The notes under the pieces are model-generated. The model was not told the origin of the DNA. It worked only from the letters and a program-made list of their open reading frames with translations, and did no database searches. From assembly GCA_964647825.1 (NCBI GenBank), contig CAZYJL010000010.1:1-59857 (forward strand): 59,857 nt of DNA, in the 5' to 3' direction. A program made the position numbers and the translations under genes. Origin of the DNA: VFKI01 sp964647825. Lineage in GTDB: Bacteria > Pseudomonadota > Gammaproteobacteria > DSM-16500. Positions 18,069 to 26,632 of the stretch are shown piece after piece (position 1 is the stretch's first letter; each line of letters opens with the position of its first letter).

Positions 18069-18656
18069 TTATGCGTGAATTTTTTCAGTGAAGCAATGGC
18101 CATCTTTGACAATATAAAGTAAGCCAGAATAGGGGCAGAGAGTTTTTCCATGGCCGTGTAGCGGCAAATCGAGTTGTTCACCATGTTCACTCATCCAACC
18201 AATTTGTTTTGCAGGAACCCCGACAACTAACGCGTAATCAGGCACATCGCGATTAACAACAGCGCCTGCTCCAATAAATGCATAAGTACCAATCGTAACG
18301 CCACAAACAATTGTACAGTTAGCACCTAATGTCGCACCTTTTTTTACGTATGTTTCGCGATATTCATTTTTACGACTGATTGCAGCGCGCGGATTATAGA
18401 CGTTCGTAAAAATCATGCTGGGTCCACAGAAAACATCATCTTCAAGTGTGACATTATCATACACAGAAACATTATTTTGAATTTTAACTTGATTGCCAAT
18501 GCGCACAGCATTTCCAATATAAACATTTTGGCCAAGTGTGCATGCTTTTCCAATTTTTGCACCTGCGCAGATATGCGTCCAATGCCAGATGCGTGTATTC
18601 TCGCCAATAGTGGCGCCGTCATCGATAATTGCCGTAGGATGAATCTGAATGCTCAT
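18069..18656 (-). CDS. wbpD: Hexapeptide N-acetyltransferase (WbpD-like)
   Basis: Left-handed beta-helix acyltransferase of 195 residues. Many hexapeptide turns are visible (IGENTRIWHWTHICAGAKIG, LGQNVYIGNAVRIG, GATLGANCTIVCGVTIG), plus the loop NPRAAISRKNEYRETYVKKG. WbpD acetylates the 3-amino group of UDP-2-acetamido-3-amino-2,3-dideoxy-glucuronate; IWHWTHI and the NPRA loop match that subfamily. It is the first gene of the downstream block, upstream of wbpE and separated from it by a long inverted repeat. AAAGGA lies about 10 bases before the ATG. Confidence 0.9.
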   Translation of the reverse strand: MSIQIHPTAIIDDGATIGENTRIWHWTHICAGAKIGKACTLGQNVYIGNAVRIGNQVKIQNNVSVYDNVTLEDDVFCGPSMIFTNVYNPRAAISRKNEYRETYVKKGATLGANCTIVCGVTIGTYAFIGAGAVVNRDVPDYALVVGVPAKQIGWMSEHGEQLDLPLHGHGKTLCPYSGLLYIVKDGHCFTEKIHA

Positions 18657-18787
18657 AAGTTAGAATTCCTTTGTCTATCGCTTCAGATAATTTCTAACGA
18701 CTATGTATCGTATTTTGTTTAGCGAAGCAAGCATTGTATACTGTATTTTCGGCAGTTACGCATATTGCGTCAAAAGAGATAAAAATG

Positions 18788-18969
18788 TAACTACTCAGGC
18801 AGTTAAGATTTTTCAACTTGACTGCATAACACGGGTGCCGCAGAGACAGCATTTTATTGAAGCAGTGCTCTTTCATGAATAATAAAGTGCATTTCCATTG
18901 GTAAAATGCAACCTGCTGTTTCGCGATTGTGGCCAGTCAAGTTGAAAAATTTTTACTACCTGAGTAGTT
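18788..18969. mobile_element. Inverted-repeat element C (MITE-like, 182 bp)
   Basis: The left end (taactactcaggcagtt from 18788) and right end (aactacctgagtagtt region to 18969) are inverted repeats of about 37 bp, including tttttcaacttgactg in both arms. The core shares gtaaaatgcaac, tgctgttt and the closing cagtcaagtt with elements A and B, but the middle has diverged. It lies between wbpD and the ElyC-like gene. A longer reading frame for that gene that starts inside it is not believed. Confidence 0.78.
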
Positions 18970-19004
18970 GCAAAAAATTCATTCACTGCAAGGATGCAAA
19001 TAAT

Positions 19005-19778
19005 ATGACATCTTTTCATTTTTCGCATTATCTAGTTGTTCCTTGGCTGCATCCACCGGGTATTATTATTTTTTTTGGGCTCATTGGTTGGTTGTTATGT
19101 TGGCGTTATCGTATTTTTGGGAATATTTTAGTTCTTTTATGTTTTATGGCACTTTGGTTATTTAGTGCACCTATCTTTGCATATAATTTATTAGATTTAT
19201 TACAAAATCGATATGCTGTCCTGTCGCTTGATGCGTTACCTTTGCCATCACAGGATACAGCAATTGTGATATTAGGTGGCGGGGATGTCATTAGTTTAGA
19301 ACAAAATAATCGTTATACTGTATCAGACACCACATTAGGTCGTCTACGCTATGCTGCTCTGTTGCATCGTAAAACCGGTGTCCCTATTATTGTATCCGGT
19401 GGATATGATCCTGGTAGAACAGAGAGTGGCGCTTCTTCTATGCAAGATGTTTTACAAAATGAATTTGGTATCAAAAATATTCTTAAAGAAGAAGAAAGCA
19501 CTAATACAGAAGAAGAAGCAAAAGCATTGGTACCTTTATTAAAAAAATATCACTTTAAACAAATCTATTTGGTCGGTAATGCGTGGCATATGCCACGTAG
19601 TGTTTACATTTTTAAAAAATATAATATTAAAGTGATTCCAGCCCCTATGGGATTTGAAGTGTATGATCATCATTATTCTATTTTAAGTTTTTTTCCAAAT
19701 ATTCGTGCATTATGTGCAACAGTCACAGCATTTCACGAGTATACGGGGCTTCTATGGTATTATTTTAAATATCGTTGA
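19005..19778 (+). CDS. ElyC/YdcF (DUF218) family envelope protein
   Basis: Inner-membrane protein of 257 residues: two N-terminal membrane segments (about 15-65), then the DUF218 domain. Motifs are TAIVILGGGDVIS, IIVSGGYDPGR, ESGASSMQDVL, STNTEEEAKAL and LVGNAWHMPRS. In E. coli, ElyC (YcbC) affects peptidoglycan and undecaprenyl-lipid carrier metabolism. Placement inside a locus that uses the same carrier fits that role. It is on the plus strand, against the flanking wbp genes. The frame is open 99 bases further up, but that stretch is in repeat element C. The ATG at 19005 has AAGGA upstream. Confidence 0.82.
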   Translation: MTSFHFSHYLVVPWLHPPGIIIFFGLIGWLLCWRYRIFGNILVLLCFMALWLFSAPIFAYNLLDLLQNRYAVLSLDALPLPSQDTAIVILGGGDVISLEQNNRYTVSDTTLGRLRYAALLHRKTGVPIIVSGGYDPGRTESGASSMQDVLQNEFGIKNILKEEESTNTEEEAKALVPLLKKYHFKQIYLVGNAWHMPRSVYIFKKYNIKVIPAPMGFEVYDHHYSILSFFPNIRALCATVTAFHEYTGLLWYYFKYR

Positions 19779-19798
19779 GACTATTTCAAATAGTTTTA

Positions 19799-21712
19799 CT
19801 AGCATATATTTTCTTTTTCTTTTTCTTGTGTGGTTACATAATCAGGAACAAGTTGTTTAAGTAATAAAATTAGATCATTTAATTGGAAGTTTGCATTATT
19901 GCATTGTGCTTCTAATTGCTGGATGAATCTATAAATTTCTTTCAGATCACGTGTCTGCGATTGTGCACGTAGAATCTTTGGATTCTCTGTTGGTAGCAGT
20001 TTTTCCTTTGGGTAGAAACATTCTTCATATAATTTTTCTCCTGGTCGTAGTCCAGTATAAATAATAGAAATATCTTGCCCTAATTTTTTTCCAGCGAGTT
20101 GAATCATCTTTTCTGCTAGATAGCGAATACGAATAGGGTCACCCATATCAAGAATAAAAATTTCACCTCCTTTACCTAAGAAAGCTGCTTGTAAAATGAG
20201 TTGTGCAGCCTCAGGAATCGTCATGAAAAATCTCATGATATCAGGATGCGTGACAGTGACTGGGCCTCCTTCTTCAATTTGTTTTTTAAAAAGTGGAACA
20301 ACGCTCCCTGTTGAACCTAATACATTGCCGAATCGTACAGTAATAAATTGCGTATTATGTTTTTCTTTGTTTGACGCATTGCTGCTATTTTGGCAAAAAT
20401 ATTCAGCAGCACGTTTAGTTGCACCCATAATGTTAGTCGGATTGACAGCTTTATCAGACGAAATTAAAACAAATTTTTCTATGCCAAATTGCATGGCAGC
20501 TTCGGCGATGATACGTGTCCCAATAATATTATTATAAATAGCGATGCGTGCTTGATATTCAAGCAATGGAACGTGTTTATAAGCTGCCGCATGAAAAACA
20601 ATTTGTGGACGGTAACGCTTGAATAATTGCGAAATACCGATTTCATCAGTGATGCTCATTAAAATACATTGTATTTTACAATTAGGTGATTTTTTGCGTA
20701 GTTCCATATCAATGCTATAGAGGCTAAATTCATTATTATCAAGAACAATAAGTTGCGATACGTCTTTTGCGCTTGCAATCTGTCGGCAAAGTTCTGAGCC
20801 AATTGATCCACCACCACCTGTCACTAAGATAGTTTTTTTAGCAAGGCGTGATTTAGCTGCTTCCCACTGTGCAGTGATTGGATAGCGGCCAAGTAAATCT
20901 TCTAGTGAAATATTACGTAACACATTGATGCTGACACGCCCATCAGCGAGATCGCTCAGTCCCGGAAGAGTAAAAAAACGTACGTTAGATTGTTCGCAAA
21001 TGTTAATAATAGATCGCATGCTAGCAGAAGAGGCAGAAGGAATAGCAATGAATACAAGATTAATATTATATTTCGTAACCAGTGTGGGAATATCCGCAAT
21101 TGTGCCAGCAACGCGAATTGTATGTATTTCTCTACCTTGTTTGTTAAGATCATCATCGACAAATGCTATAGGTTGATAATTTCTTGTTTCATCGCGCAGT
21201 AAATCGCGTACAAGTCCTTCGCCAGCATTACCAGCCCCTGCAATAATAACGCGTCGACAATTTTTTTTCATCTTGCCATGCTCACCTACTAATCTAATTG
21301 AGAGTCTTGCTGTTGCTAGCATAGCGATGAGAAGAATGCCATAAAGTAATGCGCTGCTGGAGGGTAATTTATTTGATATATAATTAACACAGAGAATACT
21401 AACACTGCCTAATAGACAGACCCATAAGATTTTTTTTAAGTCTTTAATAGAAGCAAAGCGCCAAAAACCTCGATAAAGGCCAGCTGCATGAAATAGTGCT
21501 ATTTGTAATGGCAAAATCCATAAAAGATTTAAAAAAATAATGTGCCAATAATTTTTTATAAGAAGTGTAGAGGGTATTGCTTTCGTAATAAATTCTGAAG
21601 AATAAAAAAGAATGCTGCAGCTTATTAACCATGCAAATAGGACTGCGCAAGCGTCATAACATGATGCAATGCTTTTTCGATATATTCGTATTTTCTTTAA
21701 AATGGATTCCAT
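19799..21712 (-). CDS. wbpM: WbpM-type UDP-GlcNAc 4,6-dehydratase
   Basis: Membrane-anchored nucleotide-sugar dehydratase of 637 residues, the usual long WbpM/CapD size. Four membrane segments lie in residues 1-130. A CoA-binding-like Rossmann domain follows (VIIAGAGNAGEGLVRDLL), then an extended SDR domain (ILVTGGGGSIGSELCRQ, FHAAAYKHVPLLE). The site ISSDKAVNPTNIMGATKR carries Met where typical SDRs have Tyr, as in characterised WbpM. It makes the 4-keto-6-deoxy precursor of QuiNAc/FucNAc-type sugars. The second ATG is chosen, since AAGGA lies 8 bases before it. It lies upstream of the wbp block but is separated from it by a plus-strand gene, so it has its own promoter. Confidence 0.92.
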   Translation of the reverse strand: MESILKKIRIYRKSIASCYDACAVLFAWLISCSILFYSSEFITKAIPSTLLIKNYWHIIFLNLLWILPLQIALFHAAGLYRGFWRFASIKDLKKILWVCLLGSVSILCVNYISNKLPSSSALLYGILLIAMLATARLSIRLVGEHGKMKKNCRRVIIAGAGNAGEGLVRDLLRDETRNYQPIAFVDDDLNKQGREIHTIRVAGTIADIPTLVTKYNINLVFIAIPSASSASMRSIINICEQSNVRFFTLPGLSDLADGRVSINVLRNISLEDLLGRYPITAQWEAAKSRLAKKTILVTGGGGSIGSELCRQIASAKDVSQLIVLDNNEFSLYSIDMELRKKSPNCKIQCILMSITDEIGISQLFKRYRPQIVFHAAAYKHVPLLEYQARIAIYNNIIGTRIIAEAAMQFGIEKFVLISSDKAVNPTNIMGATKRAAEYFCQNSSNASNKEKHNTQFITVRFGNVLGSTGSVVPLFKKQIEEGGPVTVTHPDIMRFFMTIPEAAQLILQAAFLGKGGEIFILDMGDPIRIRYLAEKMIQLAGKKLGQDISIIYTGLRPGEKLYEECFYPKEKLLPTENPKILRAQSQTRDLKEIYRFIQQLEAQCNNANFQLNDLILLLKQLVPDYVTTQEKEKENIC

Positions 21713-22136
21713 TCCACGCATCCTTGCATTAAGTTTATTTTTTACATAATAAGGTAATTTTTTCTCTTTGTTTTTTGTAAATAAATAATAATTTCCTCAG
21801 AAAAAAAAGAATTTTTTTTATTATGAATGAATGCTTATTTTCTGGTAAGTGTTTTTTTTTCTTGTATAACATTAAAGAATAGGATTCATGGTGTCTGTTG
21901 TAGGGAGTGCTATATAGAAAATATATCAGAGAGAAATAGAAAAATTTTTTAGGTTTTGATAGTTGCATTCCGTTTTAACCCCTAATTTTCGGGTTTTATC
22001 ACTACCATGTGGGAAAATAATAATGAATTATCATTGCGCGTACGTTAATTTATTTGTTTACATTTGTCAAATTTTTCAGCTAATAACTTCATGACTCTAA
22101 GATAGTACTATCTGTGAAAAATATTTCACAGATGTC
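21713..22136. other. Gene-free AT-rich gap between wbpM and dus
   Basis: About 420 bases carry the presumed wbpM promoter and the end of the dus transcript. Visible features are a hairpin near 22110-22133 and long A/T runs. A 77-codon minus-strand frame at 21735-21968 is Lys/Phe/Tyr-rich with no recognisable domain, and I do not accept it as a gene. Confidence 0.5.
22110..22133 (-). terminator. Hairpin after the dus gene
   Basis: atctgtgaaa (22110-22119) pairs with tttcacagat (22124-22133) around a 4 base loop, 4 bases past the dus stop. No T-run follows on the minus strand; instead the palindrome gatagtactatc (22101-22112) partly overlaps it. It may be a terminator or an mRNA-stabilising hairpin. 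Confidence 0.45.
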
Positions 22137-23120
22137 TCATTCAAAAAACTGTGATGTGATTTTTTGTAGCAAGTTTAATTTTTTGCAGTCTCTAACTGCT
22201 AGACAAAATGATTCTTGATTTGGCAAATTGCGAGCATAATATTTGCAAAGTTTTCTTGCGTGTTGTAATGCTGCAATGTCACTGCCAAAAAAATTAGCTA
22301 ATAATAGAATGTGTTGTAAAAATAATTCTCCGATTGCATTTTGCGTAAATATAACAGGAGATTTTTCTAGGTGCCTTGCAGCAAGATGTTGAATTAACCA
22401 TGGTTGACCGACACTGGCACGAGATATCATCACACCGGCACAACCTGTTGCGAGCATTTTTTTTAGTGAAGAATGACAGGCGATATCACCATTGCCAATG
22501 ACAGGAATTTTTAATGCTTCTACAAAAAATTTAATTTGTTCATAGTGACAGGAAGATTCATAGTTTTCTTGCCAATGACGACCATGTACAGTTAAGAAAT
22601 CAAGTTCACTGTCTTGTACTATGTCTACAATTGCATTGTTAAGTTTTTCAGAGGAGTTACCGTCAACACGAATTTTGATTGAAACAGGGATGTGCGTGTT
22701 TTTTTTCATAGCAAGAATTAACTGATACAACTTTGTAGGATTAGATAAGAGTGCGGAGCCGGCACCACGGCGCCGGATTTTTTTTACTGGACAACCACAA
22801 TTGAGATCAATTGTGTCTGCACCGGAATCTGTTGCAATTTTCACTGCTTCAGCTAACTCTAGTGGACAGGTTCCTGAAAGTTGTACACCTAGCGGACTTT
22901 CACCAGGTAGTTTTTGTAAAAATGGCGATGGGCTATTTTTCTTTGCGTGCTGAATGAGAGTTTTACAAGAAATCATTTCTGTATAGGTCAACGCCGGTTT
23001 CCCATAACGAGAGACCATCCAACGAAAGGGCGCAGAACTGATGCCTGCAAGCGGGCCTTGGATAATATTGATTGGAAATGTCGTCTGACCAATTGTGAGC
23101 GTAGGAAGAGAATCAGTCAT
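22137..23120 (-). CDS. tRNA-dihydrouridine synthase family protein
   Basis: FMN-dependent enzyme reducing uridine to dihydrouridine in tRNA, about 327 residues. Visible motifs are the barrel start QGPLAGISSAPFRWMV, YTEMISCKTL, GVQLSG, the catalytic Cys region DLNCGCPVKKIRRRGAGSAL, FLTVHGRHWQENY and VIGNGDI. The Cys in CGCP is the proton donor position. The subclass (DusA, B or C) is not clear from the motifs. I start at the ATG at 23120; a TTG 27 bases upstream is the other option. It stands alone on the minus strand, downstream of the GH18 gene's terminator. Confidence 0.9.
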   Translation of the reverse strand: MTDSLPTLTIGQTTFPINIIQGPLAGISSAPFRWMVSRYGKPALTYTEMISCKTLIQHAKKNSPSPFLQKLPGESPLGVQLSGTCPLELAEAVKIATDSGADTIDLNCGCPVKKIRRRGAGSALLSNPTKLYQLILAMKKNTHIPVSIKIRVDGNSSEKLNNAIVDIVQDSELDFLTVHGRHWQENYESSCHYEQIKFFVEALKIPVIGNGDIACHSSLKKMLATGCAGVMISRASVGQPWLIQHLAARHLEKSPVIFTQNAIGELFLQHILLLANFFGSDIAALQHARKLCKYYARNLPNQESFCLAVRDCKKLNLLQKITSQFFE

Positions 23121-23183
23121 ATTAGGTACTGTTAATTGTTTGCGCAATAATTTGTTTTATTTGGTGCATTGTAACGCATTATG

Positions 23184-23220
23184 TAAAAAAAGCGCCAAGT
23201 GGTTTTGTAACCACTTGGCG
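23184..23220 (-). terminator. Rho-independent terminator after the GH18 gene
   Basis: A perfect 12 bp GC-rich stem (cgccaagtggtt at 23193-23204 with aaccacttggcg at 23209-23220) and a 4 base loop are followed on the minus strand by a run of seven T. It lies 21 bases past the chitinase stop. Confidence 0.93.
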
Positions 23221-23241
23221 TGAGGAGTAATTTATTTCAAT

Positions 23242-25482
23242 CTATTGAGAGAATAATGGCGCTGTACAATTTGTTAAACCAAGGACATTACAGACTGTTG
23301 TTGCCATCATTTGTGCGCTTGGGTTTGTGCTGGAAGGCGTGCCAGTCGGTTGTTTTTGCAGTGACCACATCATCATATTTGGTGCGCTGCCTGTCTGGCT
23401 AGCTGTGGTCAAGACAGCTTGGGCTAACTGTTGTACTTCAGCTAGTGTATAAACATGCCCGCCCCATGCTTCTGGTGGTACTTCAATGCCCATGCTAATA
23501 ATGCCTTTAAAATAGTGACTATAGGCAGCAAGCGCTTCAATAGGGTTGTAGGCATTACTTGCATCATAAGACATCACATTGACGATATCTAAATCTTTAG
23601 CTGCTGTTGACCGGAAGAATGGTAACATCATTCCTGTAAACTCACCCACTGGTTGCGCATTGGACCATTTGTCTTGTCCATAAGCCGCAATGCTCCAGGT
23701 TGCTGCAGTGAGTAAATAAGGCCGAGGAATTAAAACGCGCGTAGACGTAATAATATTTTGGAATGCGGCATCAATTTGGCAGCGAATTAAGCCATCTGCA
23801 CCTTTTACGCATCCAGGGTTTGCAGCCTCGTAGTCAATATCAATGCCATCGAGTCCAAAATCGGCAACGAAGTCCGCAACACCTTTGGCATTGTACTGTG
23901 GCCAGTTGTTGTAAGTGGCGCCACCAACAGAGATTAATACTTTGGTATTTGGGTTTTTTTGACGAAGGAGTGCGACGGCTTGTTTGAAAACATTGCCATC
24001 TTGATAGTTGAGATCGATGCCTGTACCACTAAAGCTCATGCTACCTTTTTGATAGGTATTGTCAGGGCGCATAAAGGATACATAGACATAAGTAACATAA
24101 GGGGCAATATTGGCAATGTCAGTTTTTGCAGGATCAGAAGCCCACTTTGAACTCCAGCTTTGGAAATAGCCGCCAAACCCCGCTTTCACTGTAACGCCTT
24201 TTGTGTAAGTTAGCGTCACACTCTTTTGTTGCGGAACGGTTATTGGATTAGGTGACGCTGTGACAGTGTAGCCTGCACTATTCGCGCTGATAGTATATGT
24301 GTCAGCAGGTAGTGCAACTGTGCTTCCGCTTGAAAGTGATTTGTCAAAATTATAATTGGTGCCTTTAAAATTGATTGTTTGAGAGCCAGCGGGTGCATTG
24401 ACTAATGTAACGTTGACAGCAGTTGTTGCGACGGTGGTGTAGGTAAGTTTTGCATTAGCTGTCGTTTGATTTTGTACTGTTACGGTCACTGGTGCCGCTT
24501 GGTAATAAGATTGGCCGTTATTCACAGGGTTTGCAGAAACTGTATAGGCGCCGGGTGCTAGATTTGGTAGGGTCCAATTTTGTCCCCACGTCACCGCGCG
24601 TTCTGTTGTGATTCCCATGCCGTTTACGCTAATCGTCGGATTGGGTAGGCCTGTTGCAGGTGCTGCGGGTAGCGTGATAGCTAATGTGCCTGCACCTGTA
24701 GGCGTGGCACCTGTTGCAGTGAAAACAAATGGGCCTGTTGGGACCGCTGTATCTGGTGTGGAAGAAAACTGTATGGTGATTGGTGTCGCACAGGTTGGAT
24801 CGGATTTCAGATCAGGCGTCCATGCTGTGCCACCATGCAATGTGTATTGTGTGCCTTGATGGCTTGTCATTTCCCATGCTAGCCAAGGATTTCCCCAAAT
24901 AGCATTAATTGTTTTGCCGAAATTAAAAGAAAAAGTGACATCTTTTAGTGGGATTGTGTTGCCTGATGTATTGCAAATTTGTATGGTCTGTGTCCAGTCA
25001 GCATTTAATACTTTGACAGTAACAGCAACAGGCACAAGCGTGCTTGTGTAAAGTTGTACGCCTGTTGGTGTGGCCCTTGTATCTGCGTGAATCGTTAATT
25101 GAAGTGATTTGCCCGGGTTTAAAATAAAAGCAGCTTGGCTGAATTGAATTTTATAAAGACTTCCCGGGTTATTCGGATGGTTCATAGGCGCAGAAGCTTT
25201 GAGAATCACGGAGGGTTGGATTATCGTTGTTTTGTTGTGACTCACTGAGTGAATATTTCCAGGGAAGTAGAATTGTAGCCATGCGTTTTGCATGTTAATA
25301 GGTTGGTTTGTTTTATTATAAATTACAATAGACTCGGGCGTTGTTATTATTTTTGCGTTTGAGAGTTGGAAAATATTTTTGGTGATGGCCGAATTTTTTT
25401 GAGGTACATCTGCAAAAGTGTTTATAGAGAAAAAAATTAACACGAAGATGGAAAATAGAGAAACAAAAATTTTTCTTATCAT
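23242..25482 (-). CDS. Secreted GH18 chitinase with N-terminal binding domains
   Basis: Exported chitinase of 746 residues. A signal peptide (about 1-24, cut after NTFA) is followed by two beta-sandwich domains (about 30-260), the second with INAIWGNPWLAWEM as in carbohydrate-binding modules. Two or three short linker modules precede the GH18 barrel (about 435-740). The catalytic motif reads LDGIDIDYE, with the acid/base Glu near 551. The substrate-strand motif KVLISVGGATYNNW and the late MMMWSLQ also fit. A strong AGGAGG precedes the ATG. It likely digests chitin outside the cell after type II export (inferred). It has its own terminator, so it is a single-gene unit. Confidence 0.93.
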   Translation of the reverse strand: MIRKIFVSLFSIFVLIFFSINTFADVPQKNSAITKNIFQLSNAKIITTPESIVIYNKTNQPINMQNAWLQFYFPGNIHSVSHNKTTIIQPSVILKASAPMNHPNNPGSLYKIQFSQAAFILNPGKSLQLTIHADTRATPTGVQLYTSTLVPVAVTVKVLNADWTQTIQICNTSGNTIPLKDVTFSFNFGKTINAIWGNPWLAWEMTSHQGTQYTLHGGTAWTPDLKSDPTCATPITIQFSSTPDTAVPTGPFVFTATGATPTGAGTLAITLPAAPATGLPNPTISVNGMGITTERAVTWGQNWTLPNLAPGAYTVSANPVNNGQSYYQAAPVTVTVQNQTTANAKLTYTTVATTAVNVTLVNAPAGSQTINFKGTNYNFDKSLSSGSTVALPADTYTISANSAGYTVTASPNPITVPQQKSVTLTYTKGVTVKAGFGGYFQSWSSKWASDPAKTDIANIAPYVTYVYVSFMRPDNTYQKGSMSFSGTGIDLNYQDGNVFKQAVALLRQKNPNTKVLISVGGATYNNWPQYNAKGVADFVADFGLDGIDIDYEAANPGCVKGADGLIRCQIDAAFQNIITSTRVLIPRPYLLTAATWSIAAYGQDKWSNAQPVGEFTGMMLPFFRSTAAKDLDIVNVMSYDASNAYNPIEALAAYSHYFKGIISMGIEVPPEAWGGHVYTLAEVQQLAQAVLTTASQTGSAPNMMMWSLQKQPTGTPSSTNPSAQMMATTVCNVLGLTNCTAPLFSQ

Positions 25483-25804
25483 AATCGACCTCCTTTTTTG
25501 CGCTAAAGGGAGAAATCTGTTCTTTATTCTATTTCATTCTCAGAAATGAATACAGCGTATTTTTTTGATAGAGTTGGGATATTTTTTTTATCTTGTTATT
25601 TTTATTAAGCTTTTAATAACTATTTTTTTTGCAATCCGTTCTTTTTTTGCGTATGATCAATTTTTCGTCAATTCGGATTTTATCTTCATTATTAAAATAA
25701 ATTCTATTTTGAGAATGCTTTCTTTCGTGCAGGTTAGCTGTTACAGTTTTGCAAAGTTTTTCATAACGTTATCGTTTTTAAATTCGGTAAAAGGGATTAA
25801 CTGA
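25483..25804. other. Divergent promoter region between chitinase and barrel genes
   Basis: These 322 AT-rich bases lie between two divergent genes and must hold both promoters. I see only weak promoter-like matches and the small palindrome ttcattctcagaaatgaa. A 79-codon plus-strand frame here (TTG start, Phe/Ile-rich) ends exactly at the next ATG and is judged a chance frame. Confidence 0.45.
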
Positions 25805-26632
25805 ATGGAAAAATATCTTCACTGGCGATTTTGTTTTATATTTGTTATTTTTTTTGAATTAATGTTTTTCCCATTCTCTGCTGTAAAAGCGTATAACATG
25901 CTGAACACTACTTTGCCAGCGGAGACGCCGGCTGACACGTGGTTTGTGGGTGTTGGAGTAGGTGGTAGTTGGATTCATTTGCCAAATAGTACGAGTGTCT
26001 CGAATGGATCAGATGCGACACCGCCGTATGATCAAGATTATTATTCTATAAAAAACTTTTCTGCACAGAATTTTCAAGCAGTGATTGGTTATCGATGGTA
26101 CCAAGCAAGAAAATATATCCCTAATTATTCTGTGTATTTACAGTACCGTCATTATGTGAGTGCGACAATACGCGGTGATATAGAGCAATATTCATTGCCT
26201 GAATTTGAAAATTATTCGTATTTAATGCGTTATGAAGCCGATCTTTATACGTTGACAGGAAAATTAGATTTATTTGAATTTAAAAAAATAATGCCTTATG
26301 TGTCTGCTGGTGTTGGTGTGATTACTAATCACTTAAATGGTTATAGTGAAGCGCCGATTCCACCCGTGACAGAAAGAACGAACCCTAATTTTGGTAGTAG
26401 CACATCCAACGCATTAGCAGCAACAATAGGTTTAGGAATTGATTATCAAATTACAAAAACAATTTTAGCAACATTAGGTTACGAACATGTTTTTCAAGGT
26501 AATATAAAAACGAATTATGGCGCAGATTCTTGGTCTGGTGAAACGTTAAATTTTGGCAAAGTAAAAATGGATTCGGTATTTTTTACCCTCTCTGCCAATC
26601 TCCCTGAAATTCTAAGGAAATCGTCTACATGA
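25805..26632 (+). CDS. Outer-membrane beta-barrel protein
   Basis: 275 residues. A long N-terminal signal (about 1-33) is followed by alternating hydrophobic/polar strands typical of an 8-strand OmpA/OmpW-like barrel: WFVGVGVGGSWIHL, FQAVIGYRWYQ, SVYLQYRHYV, MPYVSAGVGVITNH, AATIGLGIDYQI, ILATLGYEHVFQG and the closing VFFTLSANL. No enzymatic motif is visible. It overlaps the thaumatin-like gene by 4 bases (ATGA), so the two are translationally coupled. It may anchor or pass the thaumatin-like product, which is inference. Small barrels of this style are frequent in Legionellales. Confidence 0.75.
   Translation: MEKYLHWRFCFIFVIFFELMFFPFSAVKAYNMLNTTLPAETPADTWFVGVGVGGSWIHLPNSTSVSNGSDATPPYDQDYYSIKNFSAQNFQAVIGYRWYQARKYIPNYSVYLQYRHYVSATIRGDIEQYSLPEFENYSYLMRYEADLYTLTGKLDLFEFKKIMPYVSAGVGVITNHLNGYSEAPIPPVTERTNPNFGSSTSNALAATIGLGIDYQITKTILATLGYEHVFQGNIKTNYGADSWSGETLNFGKVKMDSVFFTLSANLPEILRKSST

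Noticed and set aside
8888..18656. Complete UDP-ManNAc3NAcA pathway
   Set aside because: Only the WbpE, WbpD and WbpI steps are present; the dehydrogenase and oxidase are missing here.
18906..19004. 5' extension of the ElyC-like frame (33 more codons)
   Set aside because: It lies in inverted-repeat element C, has no ribosome site and lacks family similarity; the ATG at 19005 has AAGGA and precedes the first membrane helix.
21735..21968. 77-codon minus-strand frame upstream of wbpM
   Set aside because: Lys/Tyr/Phe-rich composition from AT-rich DNA, with no recognisable feature.
25565..25804. 79-codon plus-strand frame before the barrel gene
   Set aside because: TTG start, Phe/Ile-rich, no ribosome site; it lies in the divergent promoter region.
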